NCBI RefSeq assembly: GCF_000244895.1
Contig: NZ_CM001441.1
Location: 558,001-622,000, forward strand
DNA from: Desulfosporosinus youngiae DSM 17734
GTDB taxonomy: Bacteria > Bacillota > Desulfitobacteriia > Desulfitobacteriales > Desulfitobacteriaceae
Direction: 5' to 3'
Length of the DNA stretch: 64,000 nt
Positions 1-7,936 of this stretch are shown piece after piece. How positions within the stretch are numbered: position 1 is the first letter of the stretch; every line of letters begins with the position of its first letter. A program made the position numbers and the translations under genes. The notes under the pieces are model-generated. The model did no database searches. It saw only the letters and a list, made by a program, of their open reading frames with translations, and had not been told where the DNA came from.

Positions 1-613
1 CTTCTATAACTTGCAGGTGAAGGCGAATACGATTATGGACATTTCCACCGTATTCATCGGTACGTTTGTTGGTTAGAGGAGAGAAGAATTGATGGAGAAG
101 ATAGCCATGGGCGGCATGAATTTCAACCCCATCAAAACCAGCTTCCTTAGTACGTCTGGCCGCATTTTGAAAGGCTTGAATAATCGTCGCCATGTCCTCC
201 CGGGTAAGTTCATCCGGTAAAACCTTTCTGCGGGGATGGGGGACAACTGAAGGGGCTAAAGGAGTGCTTCCGGTAACCTCTGAAGTCGTATTGCTTCCGG
301 CGTGATTTATTTGCATCACGGTTTTTGAGCCATTACGGTGAATGACCTCCGCCAATTTGTTTAGGCCTTCCACCACGCTGTCGTCGGAAACGGAAAGCTG
401 CAGATCACTTGCTTTTCCATCCAACTGGATGAAACTGTGCTCTATTATAATGAGCGAAAGGTAGCCGCCTTCAGATTTTTCTGCATAGTAGTCGAGAATA
501 GACTGGTTTACTTTCCCATCAGGATCTGCTTTTGCGGTAGCCATCGGCGGCATTACCAAACGATTAGTCAGTGTTAATGGTCCGGCTTGTAACGGTTTAA
601 GTAAATAGGACAT
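1..613 (-). CDS. NADH:flavin oxidoreductase / Old Yellow Enzyme family (5' part only)
   Basis: The N-terminal ~204 residues are present; the gene runs off the left edge. The ATG at 613-611 is preceded by a strong AAGGAGGG ribosome site. The reading begins MSYLLKPLQAGPLTLTNRLV and contains the FMN-barrel elements MPPMAT (about residues 21-26), QINHAGSNT, and the family signature GFDGVEIHAAHGYLLHQFF followed by SPLTNKRTDEYGG. Proteins of this family use FMN and NAD(P)H to reduce enoate or enal substrates. Some homologues, such as 2,4-dienoyl-CoA reductase, carry a C-terminal Fe-S/FAD half, and the cut means I cannot tell whether that half exists here. The substrate is unknown. The gene is divergent from the DUF134 regulator and has no partner in view. 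Confidence 0.9.
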   Translation of the reverse strand, partial: MSYLLKPLQAGPLTLTNRLVMPPMATAKADPDGKVNQSILDYYAEKSEGGYLSLIIIEHSFIQLDGKASDLQLSVSDDSVVEGLNKLAEVIHRNGSKTVMQINHAGSNTTSEVTGSTPLAPSVVPHPRRKVLPDELTREDMATIIQAFQNAARRTKEAGFDGVEIHAAHGYLLHQFFSPLTNKRTDEYGGNVHNRIRLHLQVIE

Positions 614-865
614 AAATCCACCCTCCTTGTAGTTTACATGATATATGTTATACCTGTGGAAATTCTTTGGCAAATATAAATTAAGCCTTTGCTGACTTAG
701 TAGCATTGTTTCGTTTTTTATCACTGCAGCATAAAAAGTAAGCTCCGAATCAGATGCGGACAAGAGGCTATCTCAATGAGACAGCCCCTGTTAAACATAG
801 TAATACTGATTATAGTATTTATCAATTATAAACGATTGGGTATAAGAAAAAATGAAAAAGCCTTT

Positions 866-894
866 TTGAATAAACTTATAAATTTTGGTATATT
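866..894 (+). promoter_or_regulatory. sigma-A type promoter upstream of the DUF134 gene
   Basis: A -35 box TTGAAT (866-871) and a -10 box TATATT (889-894) are separated by exactly 17 bp, about 80 bp before the start codon at 974. The rest of the 614-973 gap is AT-rich. Besides the upstream gene's ribosome site it holds only a short inverted repeat, GGCTATCTC/GAGACAGCC (about 766-787). Confidence 0.55.
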
Positions 895-973
895 AGTGTT
901 AGTTCGCCTGTCTGAAAGCGTCAGAGTCGGTGCCACACAAGTTTAGATATCGTAAGATTGAGGTGAATAAATT

Positions 974-1354
974 ATGCCGAGACCCAGAAAATGCAGGAAA
1001 GTATGTTGTTTGCCGGAAAGTAACCGATTTGGGCCGCTTAATGTTACAATAAAACCCGAGCAATATATTGTTATGACTGTAGATGAGTACGAGACAATTC
1101 GACTCATTGATTTAGAGGAGTTTACGCAGGAAGAGTGTGCCGACCATATGAATATTGCCCGAACAACTGTTCAGCGTATTTATACGGATGCTCGAAAAAA
1201 ACTTGCTCAGTCTCTGGTCAATGGGAAAGTGCTGAGAATAGAAGGCGGAGATTACAAGCTGTGTGAAGGACATGAAAAATCCTGCGGTTGCGGCGGTTGC
1301 CGCGGACTTAGATGCGGCAGAGATTTCATGAAAGATGATAACAGGGGCGATTGA
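974..1354 (+). CDS. DUF134 (UPF0251) predicted DNA-binding protein
   Basis: This 126-residue protein matches the DUF134/UPF0251 pattern. It has an N-terminal [15 protein letters not shown] segment, a central sigma-70 region 4-like helix-turn-helix (about residues 38-80, [20 protein letters not shown] then [19 protein letters not shown]), and a Cys-rich C-terminus ([19 protein letters not shown]). The Cys pairs suggest metal or Fe-S binding, but that is inference. GAGGTGA 8 bases before the ATG sets the start, and a canonical promoter lies upstream. Family members are presumed transcriptional regulators, often near redox or Fe-S genes. No target is evident here; the divergent OYE-family reductase is the only neighbour that could be one. 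Confidence 0.85.
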   Translation: MPRPRKCRKVCCLPESNRFGPLNVTIKPEQYIVMTVDEYETIRLIDLEEFTQEECADHMNIARTTVQRIYTDARKKLAQSLVNGKVLRIEGGDYKLCEGHEKSCGCGGCRGLRCGRDFMKDDNRGD

Positions 1355-1390
1355 TTATAGTCTAAAGAAAGCAATAAAAAATGTAAGGGA

Positions 1391-1424
1391 CATAGACCTC
1401 CGGGCAAATGCGCGAGAGGTCTTA
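1391..1424 (+). terminator. probable terminator of the DUF134 gene
   Basis: The arms AGACCTC and GAGGTCT, about 14 nt apart, are followed by TTATCTTAT. They lie 40 bp after the DUF134 stop. The T-tract is weak, so termination is likely but not certain. Confidence 0.45.
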
Positions 1425-1640
1425 TCTTATGTTCCGCCTTGTTTCTTCTGAGTATCTGATACTAAGATGCCAATAACTTATTACATGTTTGCTGCAAAGT
1501 GATAAATCGCTGCTGGATCTTATACCCATTAACATCTAATTTTTCATGCCTGATTTAGTATCAGACAGTGTACCTGTCCCCTTGTTTTTCCCGTGCATGA
1601 AAAGTCAGGATAATTGTTACAATAGCTTTAAACGATGAGA

Positions 1641-1670
1641 GACCTCTCGGCTAGAAACAGCCGAGAGGTC
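1641..1670. repeat. 12-bp perfect hairpin in the DUF134-XRE intergenic region
   Basis: GACCTCTCGGCT and AGCCGAGAGGTC form perfect 12-bp arms around AGAAAC. No T-tract follows. The outer sequence GACCTC/GAGAGGTC echoes the hairpin at 1394-1422. The 1355-1787 gap also holds CCTGTCCCCTTGTT near 1571, a half-site of the GGGGAC palindromes found elsewhere in the window. Function unknown. Confidence 0.5.
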
Positions 1671-1732
1671 CTTGACTAGCGGAACCTATTGTCAATTAAA
1701 TTTGAAAAAACGTCCCCTTTAGGTTACAACTG

Positions 1733-1741
1733 TGGTATACT
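1733..1741 (+). promoter_or_regulatory. extended -10 promoter of the XRE regulator
   Basis: TGGTATACT fits the extended -10 pattern TGnTATAAT. It lies about 50 bp upstream of the chosen XRE start and downstream of the longest possible ORF start (1689), which argues that translation begins near 1782-1788. Confidence 0.4.
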
Positions 1742-1787
1742 TATTGTAATAAGGAAAACTCAACTTTCTCGAGGAAGAAGGATGATC

Positions 1788-2132
1788 ATGAGTGATCTGG
1801 GAAAATTTATCTTAGAACATCGAACCGCAAAAAACCTTTCCAGCCGTAAACTAGCTGAGCTAGCAAATATAAGCCATACAGAGATACATCGCCTTGAACA
1901 TGGAGAACGAAAAAAGCCCTCCCCTCTTGTGCTAAAGGCCATTGCAATTCCCCTTGGAGTGACGTTTGAGGAGATAATGCATGCCTCAGGATATATGGAG
2001 AGTAGTCCTCCTTGCCCAGTTACATCACGCATAACAGATATTGACGATTTAACCGATCAAGAGATCGAAGAGGTACGCGATTTCATTGACTTTCTGCGTA
2101 GTAAAAGAAAGCGAAAACTAACCATAGAATAA
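1788..2132 (+). CDS. XRE-family helix-turn-helix transcriptional regulator
   Basis: About 114 residues. The N-terminal HTH_3 domain (residues ~4-60) reads LGKFILEHRTAKNLSSRKLA then ELANISHTEIHRLEHGERKK, and a short acidic-then-basic tail follows (DLTDQEIEEVRDFIDFLRSK). Such proteins bind operators as dimers, often their own. The open frame extends back to 1689, but an extended -10 promoter lies inside that extension and GAGGAAGAAGG sits 7 bases before the ATG at 1788. An ATG at 1782 is the alternative. The gene is single, and the DUF1538 gene begins 65 bp downstream, so control of that gene is possible but unproven. Confidence 0.8.
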   Translation: MSDLGKFILEHRTAKNLSSRKLAELANISHTEIHRLEHGERKKPSPLVLKAIAIPLGVTFEEIMHASGYMESSPPCPVTSRITDIDDLTDQEIEEVRDFIDFLRSKRKRKLTIE

Positions 2133-2197
2133 AGCTATAGTCAATTATAAACGTCAGCTAGTTTTATATTGACTTAAGGAAAGGAAGGGACTAATAT

Positions 2198-3697
2198 TTG
2201 AGTGTTCTAAGTGAAAAGTTTAAAGAGGTCATTATTGCAGTTGTTCCAATTACCCTCATAGTATTACTACTAAATTTCACAATTACTCCCCTTGAATCCC
2301 ATGTAATCTTCAGGTTTTTACTCGGCGCTTCCTTAATCATTATCGGCCTTTCAATTTTTTTAATGGGTGTAGAGCTTGGTGTAACACCGATAGGTACTTT
2401 AATGGGAAGATCTCTTGTTAAGAGCAATAAAATGTGGGTTATCGGAATTGCTGGTTTATTGCTGGGCTTTTTTATTTCAATTGCAGAGCCCGATCTGCAT
2501 ATTCTTGCCGGTCAGGTTAGTAATGTAACATCAGGTATGATATCTAAAGTTTCTATTGTCGTTGTTGTCTCCATCGGAATTGCAGTGATGGTATCGCTGG
2601 GTTTATTGAGAATCGTTTACAATCAGTTATTACGTAAAGTGTTAACTGTACTATATTTGCTCATCTTTGGCTTAGCATTATTTACATCGTCTGAATTTTT
2701 AGCAATATCATTTGACGCATCAGGAGCTACGACCGGGGCAATGACGGTACCCTTTATATTAGCTCTTTCCTTAGGGGTATCTTCGTTGAAAAAAGGGGGT
2801 AAAGCCTCAGAAGAGGATAGTTTTGGTCTGGTTGCAATAGCATCGGCAGGTGCGATTATAGCCGTCATGATCATGAGTATTATTTCTAAAACGGATAAGA
2901 TTACTGGAGGGATAGACTCTGCTAAGTTAGAATCGACCTCTGTTATAGGACCATTTGTTGAAAAGTTGCCCACCATGATGTTTGAGGTTTTTTTTGCCTT
3001 ATTACCCTTGTTGATACTATTTCTGATTTTTAACAAGGTTTCATTTAAACTATTAAAAAAAGCATTTTCAAAAATACTCAAAGGGCTATTATATTCATAT
3101 ATTGGCTTGGTGGTCTTTTTAACAGGAGTCAATGCCGGCTTTATGGAGATTGGCTCGGTTGTAGGCTACAGGGTTGCTTCTCTTGATAATGATTGGATTC
3201 TTGTCCTTATTGGTTTTATACTTGGGCTGGTTGTAATTTTAGCTGAGCCTGCTGTATATATTCTTACCAATCAAATAGAAACTGTAACAAGTGGGCATAT
3301 CAAAAAAGGTATAGTAATGCTTGCACTCTCCATTGGAGTTGCCTTTGCTGTGGCTTTGTCAATGCTAAGAATTGTTATACCGGAGATTCAATTGTGGCAT
3401 TATCTTTTACCGGGCTATTTAATATCCGTTCTATTGACCTACTTTGTGCCGAACCTATTCGTTGGCATAGCGTTTGACTCTGGAGGTGTTGCTTCTGGTC
3501 CTATGACGGCAACGTTTATCTTAGCTTTTGCACATGGTGCGGCAGAAGCCATTGAAGGTGCCAATGTCTTAATTGATGGATTTGGAGTAATTGCTCTGGT
3601 AGCTTTAACTCCGCTGATTGCTTTGCAAGTTTTAGGTTTAATCTTTCAAATTAAGACTAAAAAGGGAGGATTAGATGCGGGTGGAAACCATTTGTGA
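2198..3697 (+). CDS. DUF1538 integral membrane protein, two tandem DUF1538 repeats
   Basis: A 499-residue, strongly hydrophobic protein with many membrane segments, starting at TTG after AAGGAAGGGA. The two halves (about 1-240 and 260-490) repeat the same motifs: AEPDLHILAGQV against AEPAVYILTNQI, GVELGVTPIGTLMG against GVNAGFMEIGSVVG, and FDASGATTGAMTVPFILA against FDSGGVASGPMTATFILA. This pseudo-symmetric duplication with conserved acidic and Ser/Gly-rich turns resembles a secondary transporter or channel, but no substrate has been assigned to DUF1538 that I know of. The next gene, a tandem PII-like protein, overlaps the 3' end by 23 bp, so the two are translationally coupled. By analogy with AmtB-GlnK, the PII protein may gate this membrane protein. 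Confidence 0.85.
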   Translation: MSVLSEKFKEVIIAVVPITLIVLLLNFTITPLESHVIFRFLLGASLIIIGLSIFLMGVELGVTPIGTLMGRSLVKSNKMWVIGIAGLLLGFFISIAEPDLHILAGQVSNVTSGMISKVSIVVVVSIGIAVMVSLGLLRIVYNQLLRKVLTVLYLLIFGLALFTSSEFLAISFDASGATTGAMTVPFILALSLGVSSLKKGGKASEEDSFGLVAIASAGAIIAVMIMSIISKTDKITGGIDSAKLESTSVIGPFVEKLPTMMFEVFFALLPLLILFLIFNKVSFKLLKKAFSKILKGLLYSYIGLVVFLTGVNAGFMEIGSVVGYRVASLDNDWILVLIGFILGLVVILAEPAVYILTNQIETVTSGHIKKGIVMLALSIGVAFAVALSMLRIVIPEIQLWHYLLPGYLISVLLTYFVPNLFVGIAFDSGGVASGPMTATFILAFAHGAAEAIEGANVLIDGFGVIALVALTPLIALQVLGLIFQIKTKKGGLDAGGNHL

Positions 3698-4346
3698 TAT
3701 AAAACAATTTGATTTGCTTTGTGTTGTTGTAAATTATGGGGCAGGCAAAAAGGTCATTAAAGCTTCGAAAGAACTTGGAATAACCGGATTTACAGCTTTG
3801 CTGGGAAAAGGAACCGTACAGAATCATCTGTTAGACTTGCTGGGTCTCAATGAAGTTAAAAAAGAAATAATTTTGTTGATATGCGAGGCGGATTGTTCTG
3901 ATCGTGCGTTCACAGAACTTAATAAAAAATTTAAGTTTGAAAAACCAAATCACGGCATAGTCTTTTCTACTTCTATTGCGAACTTATTGGGAGCTAGAAA
4001 TTGCAGCTATTCTAAAGATACTGAAAGCAGAGGTGTAGAAGATATTATGTATAATGCTATCTTCACAATTGTAGATAAGGGTATGGCAGAATCGGTTATT
4101 GATGCAGCAGTTTTGGGCGGTTCCAAAGGCGGCACGATTATCAATGCCCGAGGTGCCGGTATTCATGAATACAGTAAGTTATTGGCAATGGCTATCGAGC
4201 CGGAAAAGGAAATCGTTATGATATTGTCTGAAAAAACCATTACTGAAGCTATTGTTTCTTCAATTAGAACTACTATGAAAATTGATGATCCTGGAAATGG
4301 GATACTCTTTGTTATTGATATCAATAAGGCACATGGTCTCTATTAA
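3675..4346 (+). CDS. tandem PII-like (GlnB superfamily) regulatory protein
   Basis: A 223-residue protein with two PII-like ferredoxin-fold repeats. The first (~10-100) carries CVVVNYGAGKKVIKASKELG and ends in KKEIILLICE. The second (~120-215) carries FTIVDKGMAESVIDAA, GGSKGGTIINARGAG and EKEIVMILSE. The G-rich GGSKGGTIINARGAG block sits where PII proteins have the base of the T-loop. A classical uridylylation Tyr loop is not obvious. The start overlaps the DUF1538 gene by 23 bp, indicating one operon. PII proteins bind ATP/ADP or other ligands and contact membrane transporters, so the likely role is regulation of the DUF1538 partner. The ligand is unknown. Confidence 0.75.
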   Translation: MRVETICDIKQFDLLCVVVNYGAGKKVIKASKELGITGFTALLGKGTVQNHLLDLLGLNEVKKEIILLICEADCSDRAFTELNKKFKFEKPNHGIVFSTSIANLLGARNCSYSKDTESRGVEDIMYNAIFTIVDKGMAESVIDAAVLGGSKGGTIINARGAGIHEYSKLLAMAIEPEKEIVMILSEKTITEAIVSSIRTTMKIDDPGNGILFVIDINKAHGLY

Positions 4347-4382
4347 ATAGCTGGAGATTATATCAAAGAATTTATATAAAAT

Positions 4383-4422
4383 GACTAGCCCGCTCTTGTT
4401 TAAGGATGGGCTAGTCTTTTTT
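4383..4422 (+). terminator. rho-independent terminator of the DUF1538-PII operon
   Basis: GACTAGCCC and GGGCTAGTC form a 9-bp stem with a 16-nt loop, followed by TTTTTTA. It also separates this operon from the convergent NtrC-type gene. Confidence 0.85.
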
Positions 4423-4464
4423 ATCTGCTTGCCCGTGAGCGCTTCTCCAGAAAGAACCGGTAAA

Positions 4465-5811
4465 CTACAGCTTCAGGCCATGTTTATTTATGCGGTATAG
4501 AAGGGTTGGACGGGAAATCCCCAGATATTTCGCGGTCTTCGTCTGGTTATAGTTATGCTTTTCTAAGGCTTTAATGATAAGACGTTTTTCCAACTCCTCC
4601 AACGAGAAACCAGCCTCGGGGAGATTGATGATCAGATCTGAAGTCTGCTTTGTACTTTCCAATAACTCCTTGGGCAGGTGTACCGGCTGAATCTCATTGC
4701 TCTGGCAAACAATAAGAGGTCTTTCAATGGCGTTTTGCAGCTCTCTTATGTTGCCGGGCCAGTCATAACAAGTCAAAATCTTCATAGCTTCAGGGGAAAT
4801 TTTCTTAGTGCGGGAAGGATCAAATTTTCCCAGGAAATGATTAACCAGCAGAGGAATATCGTCCTTTCGTAATCTGAGCGGGGGCATATTGATCTGCATA
4901 ACATTTAAGCGATAATACAGGTCCTCCCGGAAGGTTCCCTTGGAGATGGCTGTAGAAAGCTCTGTATTAGTGGTGGCAATGACCCTGACATCTATCTGAA
5001 TGGTTTCAGTGCCTCCAACTCTCTCAAAGCACCTTTCCTGCAAAACACGCAGTAATTTTACCTGCATATTAATTGGCATATCACCAATTTCGTCTAATAA
5101 AATAGTCCCTTTATCAGCTAACTCAAAGCGGCCCTTTTTCTTGTTGGTTGCACCGGTGAAGGCTCCCTTTTCGTGGCCGAACAGTTCACTTTCTAACAGT
5201 TGTTCAGGCAGTGCCGCACAGTTGACCGCTACAAAGGGCATGTGAGCACGGTTACTGGCCTTATGTATTTCTACAGCTGCGACTTCTTTACCAGTTCCGC
5301 TTTCCCCCGTGATCAAAACAGTGGCATTTGTTTTGGCAACCTGCTGAATTAGAAGGGCAACCTCTTTCATAGCCTCACTCTGACCAATCATTTTTCCATA
5401 TTTTTTACCTAATTCCAGACGCAAATAATTAACTTCATTCTCTAAATTACCTAAATGAAGGGCCTGTTTTACTTGTACTTTTAATTCATCAAGTTTAAAG
5501 GGCTTGGTAATATAATCGCTTGCTCCGATTTTCATGGCTTCAATCGCAGTTTCAATGGTCCCGTGAGCGGTAATCATAATGACAGGGATTTTTGGATTAA
5601 TACCTTTTAGCCTTTTTAACACCTCAATACCATCAATATCAGGCATCTTCAAATCCAATATCACGGTAGAAGGTTCAGTTTCAAGAGCCATTTCAATGCC
5701 CTGCAAACCTTTTGTTGCTGTTACTACCTGGTATCCTTCATTACTTAGAGCTCTTTCTAATGCCCAACACATTCTCTCTTCATCGTCAATGACCAGAATT
5801 CTAGGTATCAA
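4465..5811 (-). CDS. sigma-54-dependent NtrC/AtoC-type response regulator
   Basis: Domain order is receiver (~1-120; phospho-Asp in VILDLKMPD, KPF near 105), AAA+ sigma-54 activation domain (Walker A GESGTGKE, sigma-54 contact loop GAFTGA, Walker B LLDEIGDMP), and a C-terminal Fis-type HTH (NQTKTAKYLGISRPTLLYRI). It should drive ATP-dependent open-complex formation by sigma-54 polymerase. AAGGAG before position 5820 fits a TTG at 5811 (about 10-nt spacing) better than the GTG at 5820. Either start gives the usual receiver beginning and avoids a long overlap with the kinase gene, which ends 22 bp upstream. Its likely target is the -24/-12 promoter at 7588-7604, just beyond the kinase gene. Confidence 0.92.
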   Translation of the reverse strand: MIPRILVIDDEERMCWALERALSNEGYQVVTATKGLQGIEMALETEPSTVILDLKMPDIDGIEVLKRLKGINPKIPVIMITAHGTIETAIEAMKIGASDYITKPFKLDELKVQVKQALHLGNLENEVNYLRLELGKKYGKMIGQSEAMKEVALLIQQVAKTNATVLITGESGTGKEVAAVEIHKASNRAHMPFVAVNCAALPEQLLESELFGHEKGAFTGATNKKKGRFELADKGTILLDEIGDMPINMQVKLLRVLQERCFERVGGTETIQIDVRVIATTNTELSTAISKGTFREDLYYRLNVMQINMPPLRLRKDDIPLLVNHFLGKFDPSRTKKISPEAMKILTCYDWPGNIRELQNAIERPLIVCQSNEIQPVHLPKELLESTKQTSDLIINLPEAGFSLEELEKRLIIKALEKHNYNQTKTAKYLGISRPTLLYRINKHGLKL

Positions 5812-5833
5812 GAAGATCACTCTCCTTCGAACA

Positions 5834-7348
5834 TTATGGCGAGATAGGAAGCTTAATGATAAAGGTTGTGCCACTATTGGGGGCGCTGTCCACTTCGATC
5901 ATGCCACCATGTAATTTAATACTTTGATAAGAGATTGATAGTCCAAGACCGGTTCCAGCGTCTTTAGTAGTGTAGAAAGGGTCAAATATTCTGTGTAGTT
6001 CCTCTTCTGATATTCCCTCCCCGGTATCAGTTAAACTAACAATCATTAAATCATCGGATTGACTTGTTTTAATATCTAAATTACCACCAAAGGGCATGGC
6101 TTCAGCAGCGTTTACAATAATATTTACAAATACCTGTTTTAGCTTTTCGGTATCGGCAAGGATCTTGGGAAGATTATCATCCAACTCCAATTGAACCTTT
6201 ACTTTTTGCTTTCTCAACATCGCTGCTGAAAATGATAAAACTCCCATTATTAGGTCATTGATAGAACACTCTTTAATAGCCACTTTGGTGGGACGTCCGA
6301 AGTCAAGCAGTTCTTGAATCACCATATCCTGTCTGTCCACTTGCTCATCAATGGCTCGTGTGTATTCCTCAATGCCGCTCATTTGGGAATACTCCTGCTT
6401 CATAAGATCGACTAAGGTCTTAATAATCCCAATGGGATTACGTAATTCATGGGCTACTCCGGTAGCTAAACGCCCAAGTGCAATAAGGTGTTCAGATTGT
6501 CTCAGCTGATCTTCCAGCCGTTCCTTTTCGGACAGGCTTTCCGCCATCCGGTTAACCGCCTGGGCGACTTGACCCAGTTCACCCGACATTTCCGGCAAAA
6601 GGTGATGCATATCATACTCCATACGATGCAAGCCGCGCTTTAAGCGGTCTACTCCGGTTGTGATCGTACGAATGGTCCGCAGAGCAGCAAACATAACCAA
6701 TGCCAGTACGCCTAAGGTGAAATAACGAAGCAATTTCCGGTAGAAACTGCTTTCATAAAAGAAGGGGTTGAGCCGCTCCCCCGCCCACATCACAGCAACA
6801 ACCTTGCCTTTTAAAACCACAGGAGAAATGTATTCAACGACTTGGTCGTTTAAAGACCCGGAAATTCGAACGAGGGGCTCATTACCCATCTCAGCTGCCA
6901 CAAGGCTTGATTTAGTATTGGCAAATATGTCCTTCTCCCTTTGAGTTTCTTCTGCCGGGGAGAGGTTCCGATAATTATGTAAGAATCCTAATACAGTAAT
7001 CTTTTCTGCCTGGGGAACGTATAATCCGAAACGAATACCTGAATTTGACGGGATGTAAGGTTCCACAACCTTTGTAAATTCGTTGTGCAGAAGCGTCGAT
7101 GAGGTATCTTCCGGCTCAATTCCCAAAGACTCCAGCTTTAGCGTCAGCTCTTGATTTGTACTATTAACCAGGGCTGCTAATCTCTGTTCTTTATCGAAGA
7201 AGATAACCTGATCTGTCTGCGAAGCGAAGAAAATATCGTACATCAAGGCCAACAAAGGCACAAGCATAATAATGGCGAAGATAGTAACTAACTGATTGGC
7301 AAGACTCTTTTCTTTGAAAGATAATAGCAATTTTTTATGGACCTTCAA
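5834..7348 (-). CDS. membrane sensor histidine kinase, partner of the NtrC-type regulator
   Basis: About 504 residues: TM1 (~15-37), an extracytoplasmic region (~38-205), TM2 (~210-232), HAMP, then HisKA (H-box GVAHELRNPIG) and HATPase_c (NIIVNAAEAMP, DTGEGI, GTGLGLSIS). This is an NtrB/ZraS-like architecture. The longest frame starts at an ATG at 7381 with no ribosome site. A TTG at 7348 lies 10 nt after TAGGAGG and is preferred. The regulator gene follows in the same transcript. The sensed signal is unknown, but the adjacent sigma-54 promoter controls a TauE/SafE exporter, so a sulfur oxyanion or related organic anion is a reasonable guess. Confidence 0.9.
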   Translation of the reverse strand: MKVHKKLLLSFKEKSLANQLVTIFAIIMLVPLLALMYDIFFASQTDQVIFFDKEQRLAALVNSTNQELTLKLESLGIEPEDTSSTLLHNEFTKVVEPYIPSNSGIRFGLYVPQAEKITVLGFLHNYRNLSPAEETQREKDIFANTKSSLVAAEMGNEPLVRISGSLNDQVVEYISPVVLKGKVVAVMWAGERLNPFFYESSFYRKLLRYFTLGVLALVMFAALRTIRTITTGVDRLKRGLHRMEYDMHHLLPEMSGELGQVAQAVNRMAESLSEKERLEDQLRQSEHLIALGRLATGVAHELRNPIGIIKTLVDLMKQEYSQMSGIEEYTRAIDEQVDRQDMVIQELLDFGRPTKVAIKECSINDLIMGVLSFSAAMLRKQKVKVQLELDDNLPKILADTEKLKQVFVNIIVNAAEAMPFGGNLDIKTSQSDDLMIVSLTDTGEGISEEELHRIFDPFYTTKDAGTGLGLSISYQSIKLHGGMIEVDSAPNSGTTFIIKLPISP

Positions 7349-7406
7349 ATCATATCCGCCTCCTACTATCGGGGGATTCATGAATTTGAATCATATAATG
7401 CATTTG

Positions 7407-7427
7407 AGTGTAGCAAAAGATACATAT
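7407..7427 (+). promoter_or_regulatory. candidate upstream activator site 1 for the NtrC-type regulator
   Basis: AGTGTAGCAAAAGATACATA shares AGTGTAGCA and an appropriately spaced TA with the inverted copy at 7518-7538. It is centred about 200 bp upstream of the predicted sigma-54 transcription start. Basis is sequence resemblance and position only. Confidence 0.35.
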
Positions 7428-7515
7428 CCGTTATTCTCAGGAAAACAAGTCAAAACCTAAAAGGGATAATAAAGTGCCTAAATTATAGGGATGTCAATTT
7501 CAGGGTTTAAGCAGT

Positions 7516-7547
7516 AGAAGTATAGCATATGCTACACTTCTTTTTTT
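7516..7547. promoter_or_regulatory. candidate activator site 2, palindromic (could instead be a terminator)
   Basis: AGAAGTATAGCA and TGCTACACTTCT form a 12-bp inverted repeat with one mismatch and a 2-nt centre. A run of T follows, so it could terminate rightward transcription, but no rightward gene precedes it. Its position about 90 bp upstream of the sigma-54 start and its AGTGTAGCA core (minus strand) favour an enhancer site. Confidence 0.4.
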
Positions 7548-7587
7548 AATGGTGACAATAAATGCAGAGAATACTGGGCTATTCGTA

Positions 7588-7604
7588 TTGGCACGGCAAT
7601 TGCT
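7588..7604 (+). promoter_or_regulatory. sigma-54 (-24/-12) promoter
   Basis: TTGGCACG-N4-TTGCT matches the sigma-54 consensus YTGGCACG-N4-TTGCW at every specified base. The predicted start is near 7616, about 75 bp before the first ATG of the small protein/TauE-SafE/UspA operon. The divergent regulator carries an intact GAFTGA activation loop, so the pair plausibly forms a local circuit. Confidence 0.88.
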
Positions 7605-7690
7605 ATATAGAGAATTATATCACAAATTTGATAAGGGGGGATATTTCTTTATAAATACCTTGGGCAATCAGAAATAAAGGAGAGATGGAT

Positions 7691-7921
7691 ATGAGTAAGG
7701 CATCTGAATCGAGCTCTTTAGAGACTATCATTTTCTTGGTTTTATCTGTTTGTGCTTACCTTTTGATTTTCATGAATATCGATCACCTGAATCATTTCTT
7801 TCTAAGTAAGTCAGTGATTCCCGCGCTTTGTCTATTGGGTACAGTCATTGGCATCGCTTTTCTCTATGGGACAGCGGTATCTCATGTTTTAAGCAAACTC
7901 GGCTTAGAAAGCACTCATTAG
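7691..7921 (+). CDS. small two-TM membrane protein, first gene of the sigma-54 operon
   Basis: About 76 residues with two predicted membrane helices (ETIIFLVLSVCAYLLIFM and VIPALCLLGTVIGIAFLYG) and short polar ends. I do not recognise a family. The ATG at 7691 lies 7-8 bases after AAAGGAGA; the in-frame ATG at 7685 is too close to it. Sixteen bases separate it from the TauE/SafE gene, so it probably works with that transporter as an accessory subunit. That role is inference from context. Confidence 0.7.
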   Translation: MSKASESSSLETIIFLVLSVCAYLLIFMNIDHLNHFFLSKSVIPALCLLGTVIGIAFLYGTAVSHVLSKLGLESTH

Positions 7922-7936
7922 AAAGGGGGTTAAACA

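Noticed and set aside
7516-7547. Plain rho-independent terminator
   Set aside because: It has a T-run, but no rightward gene precedes it. Its core matches a second upstream site, so a regulator-binding palindrome is preferred; the terminator reading is not excluded.
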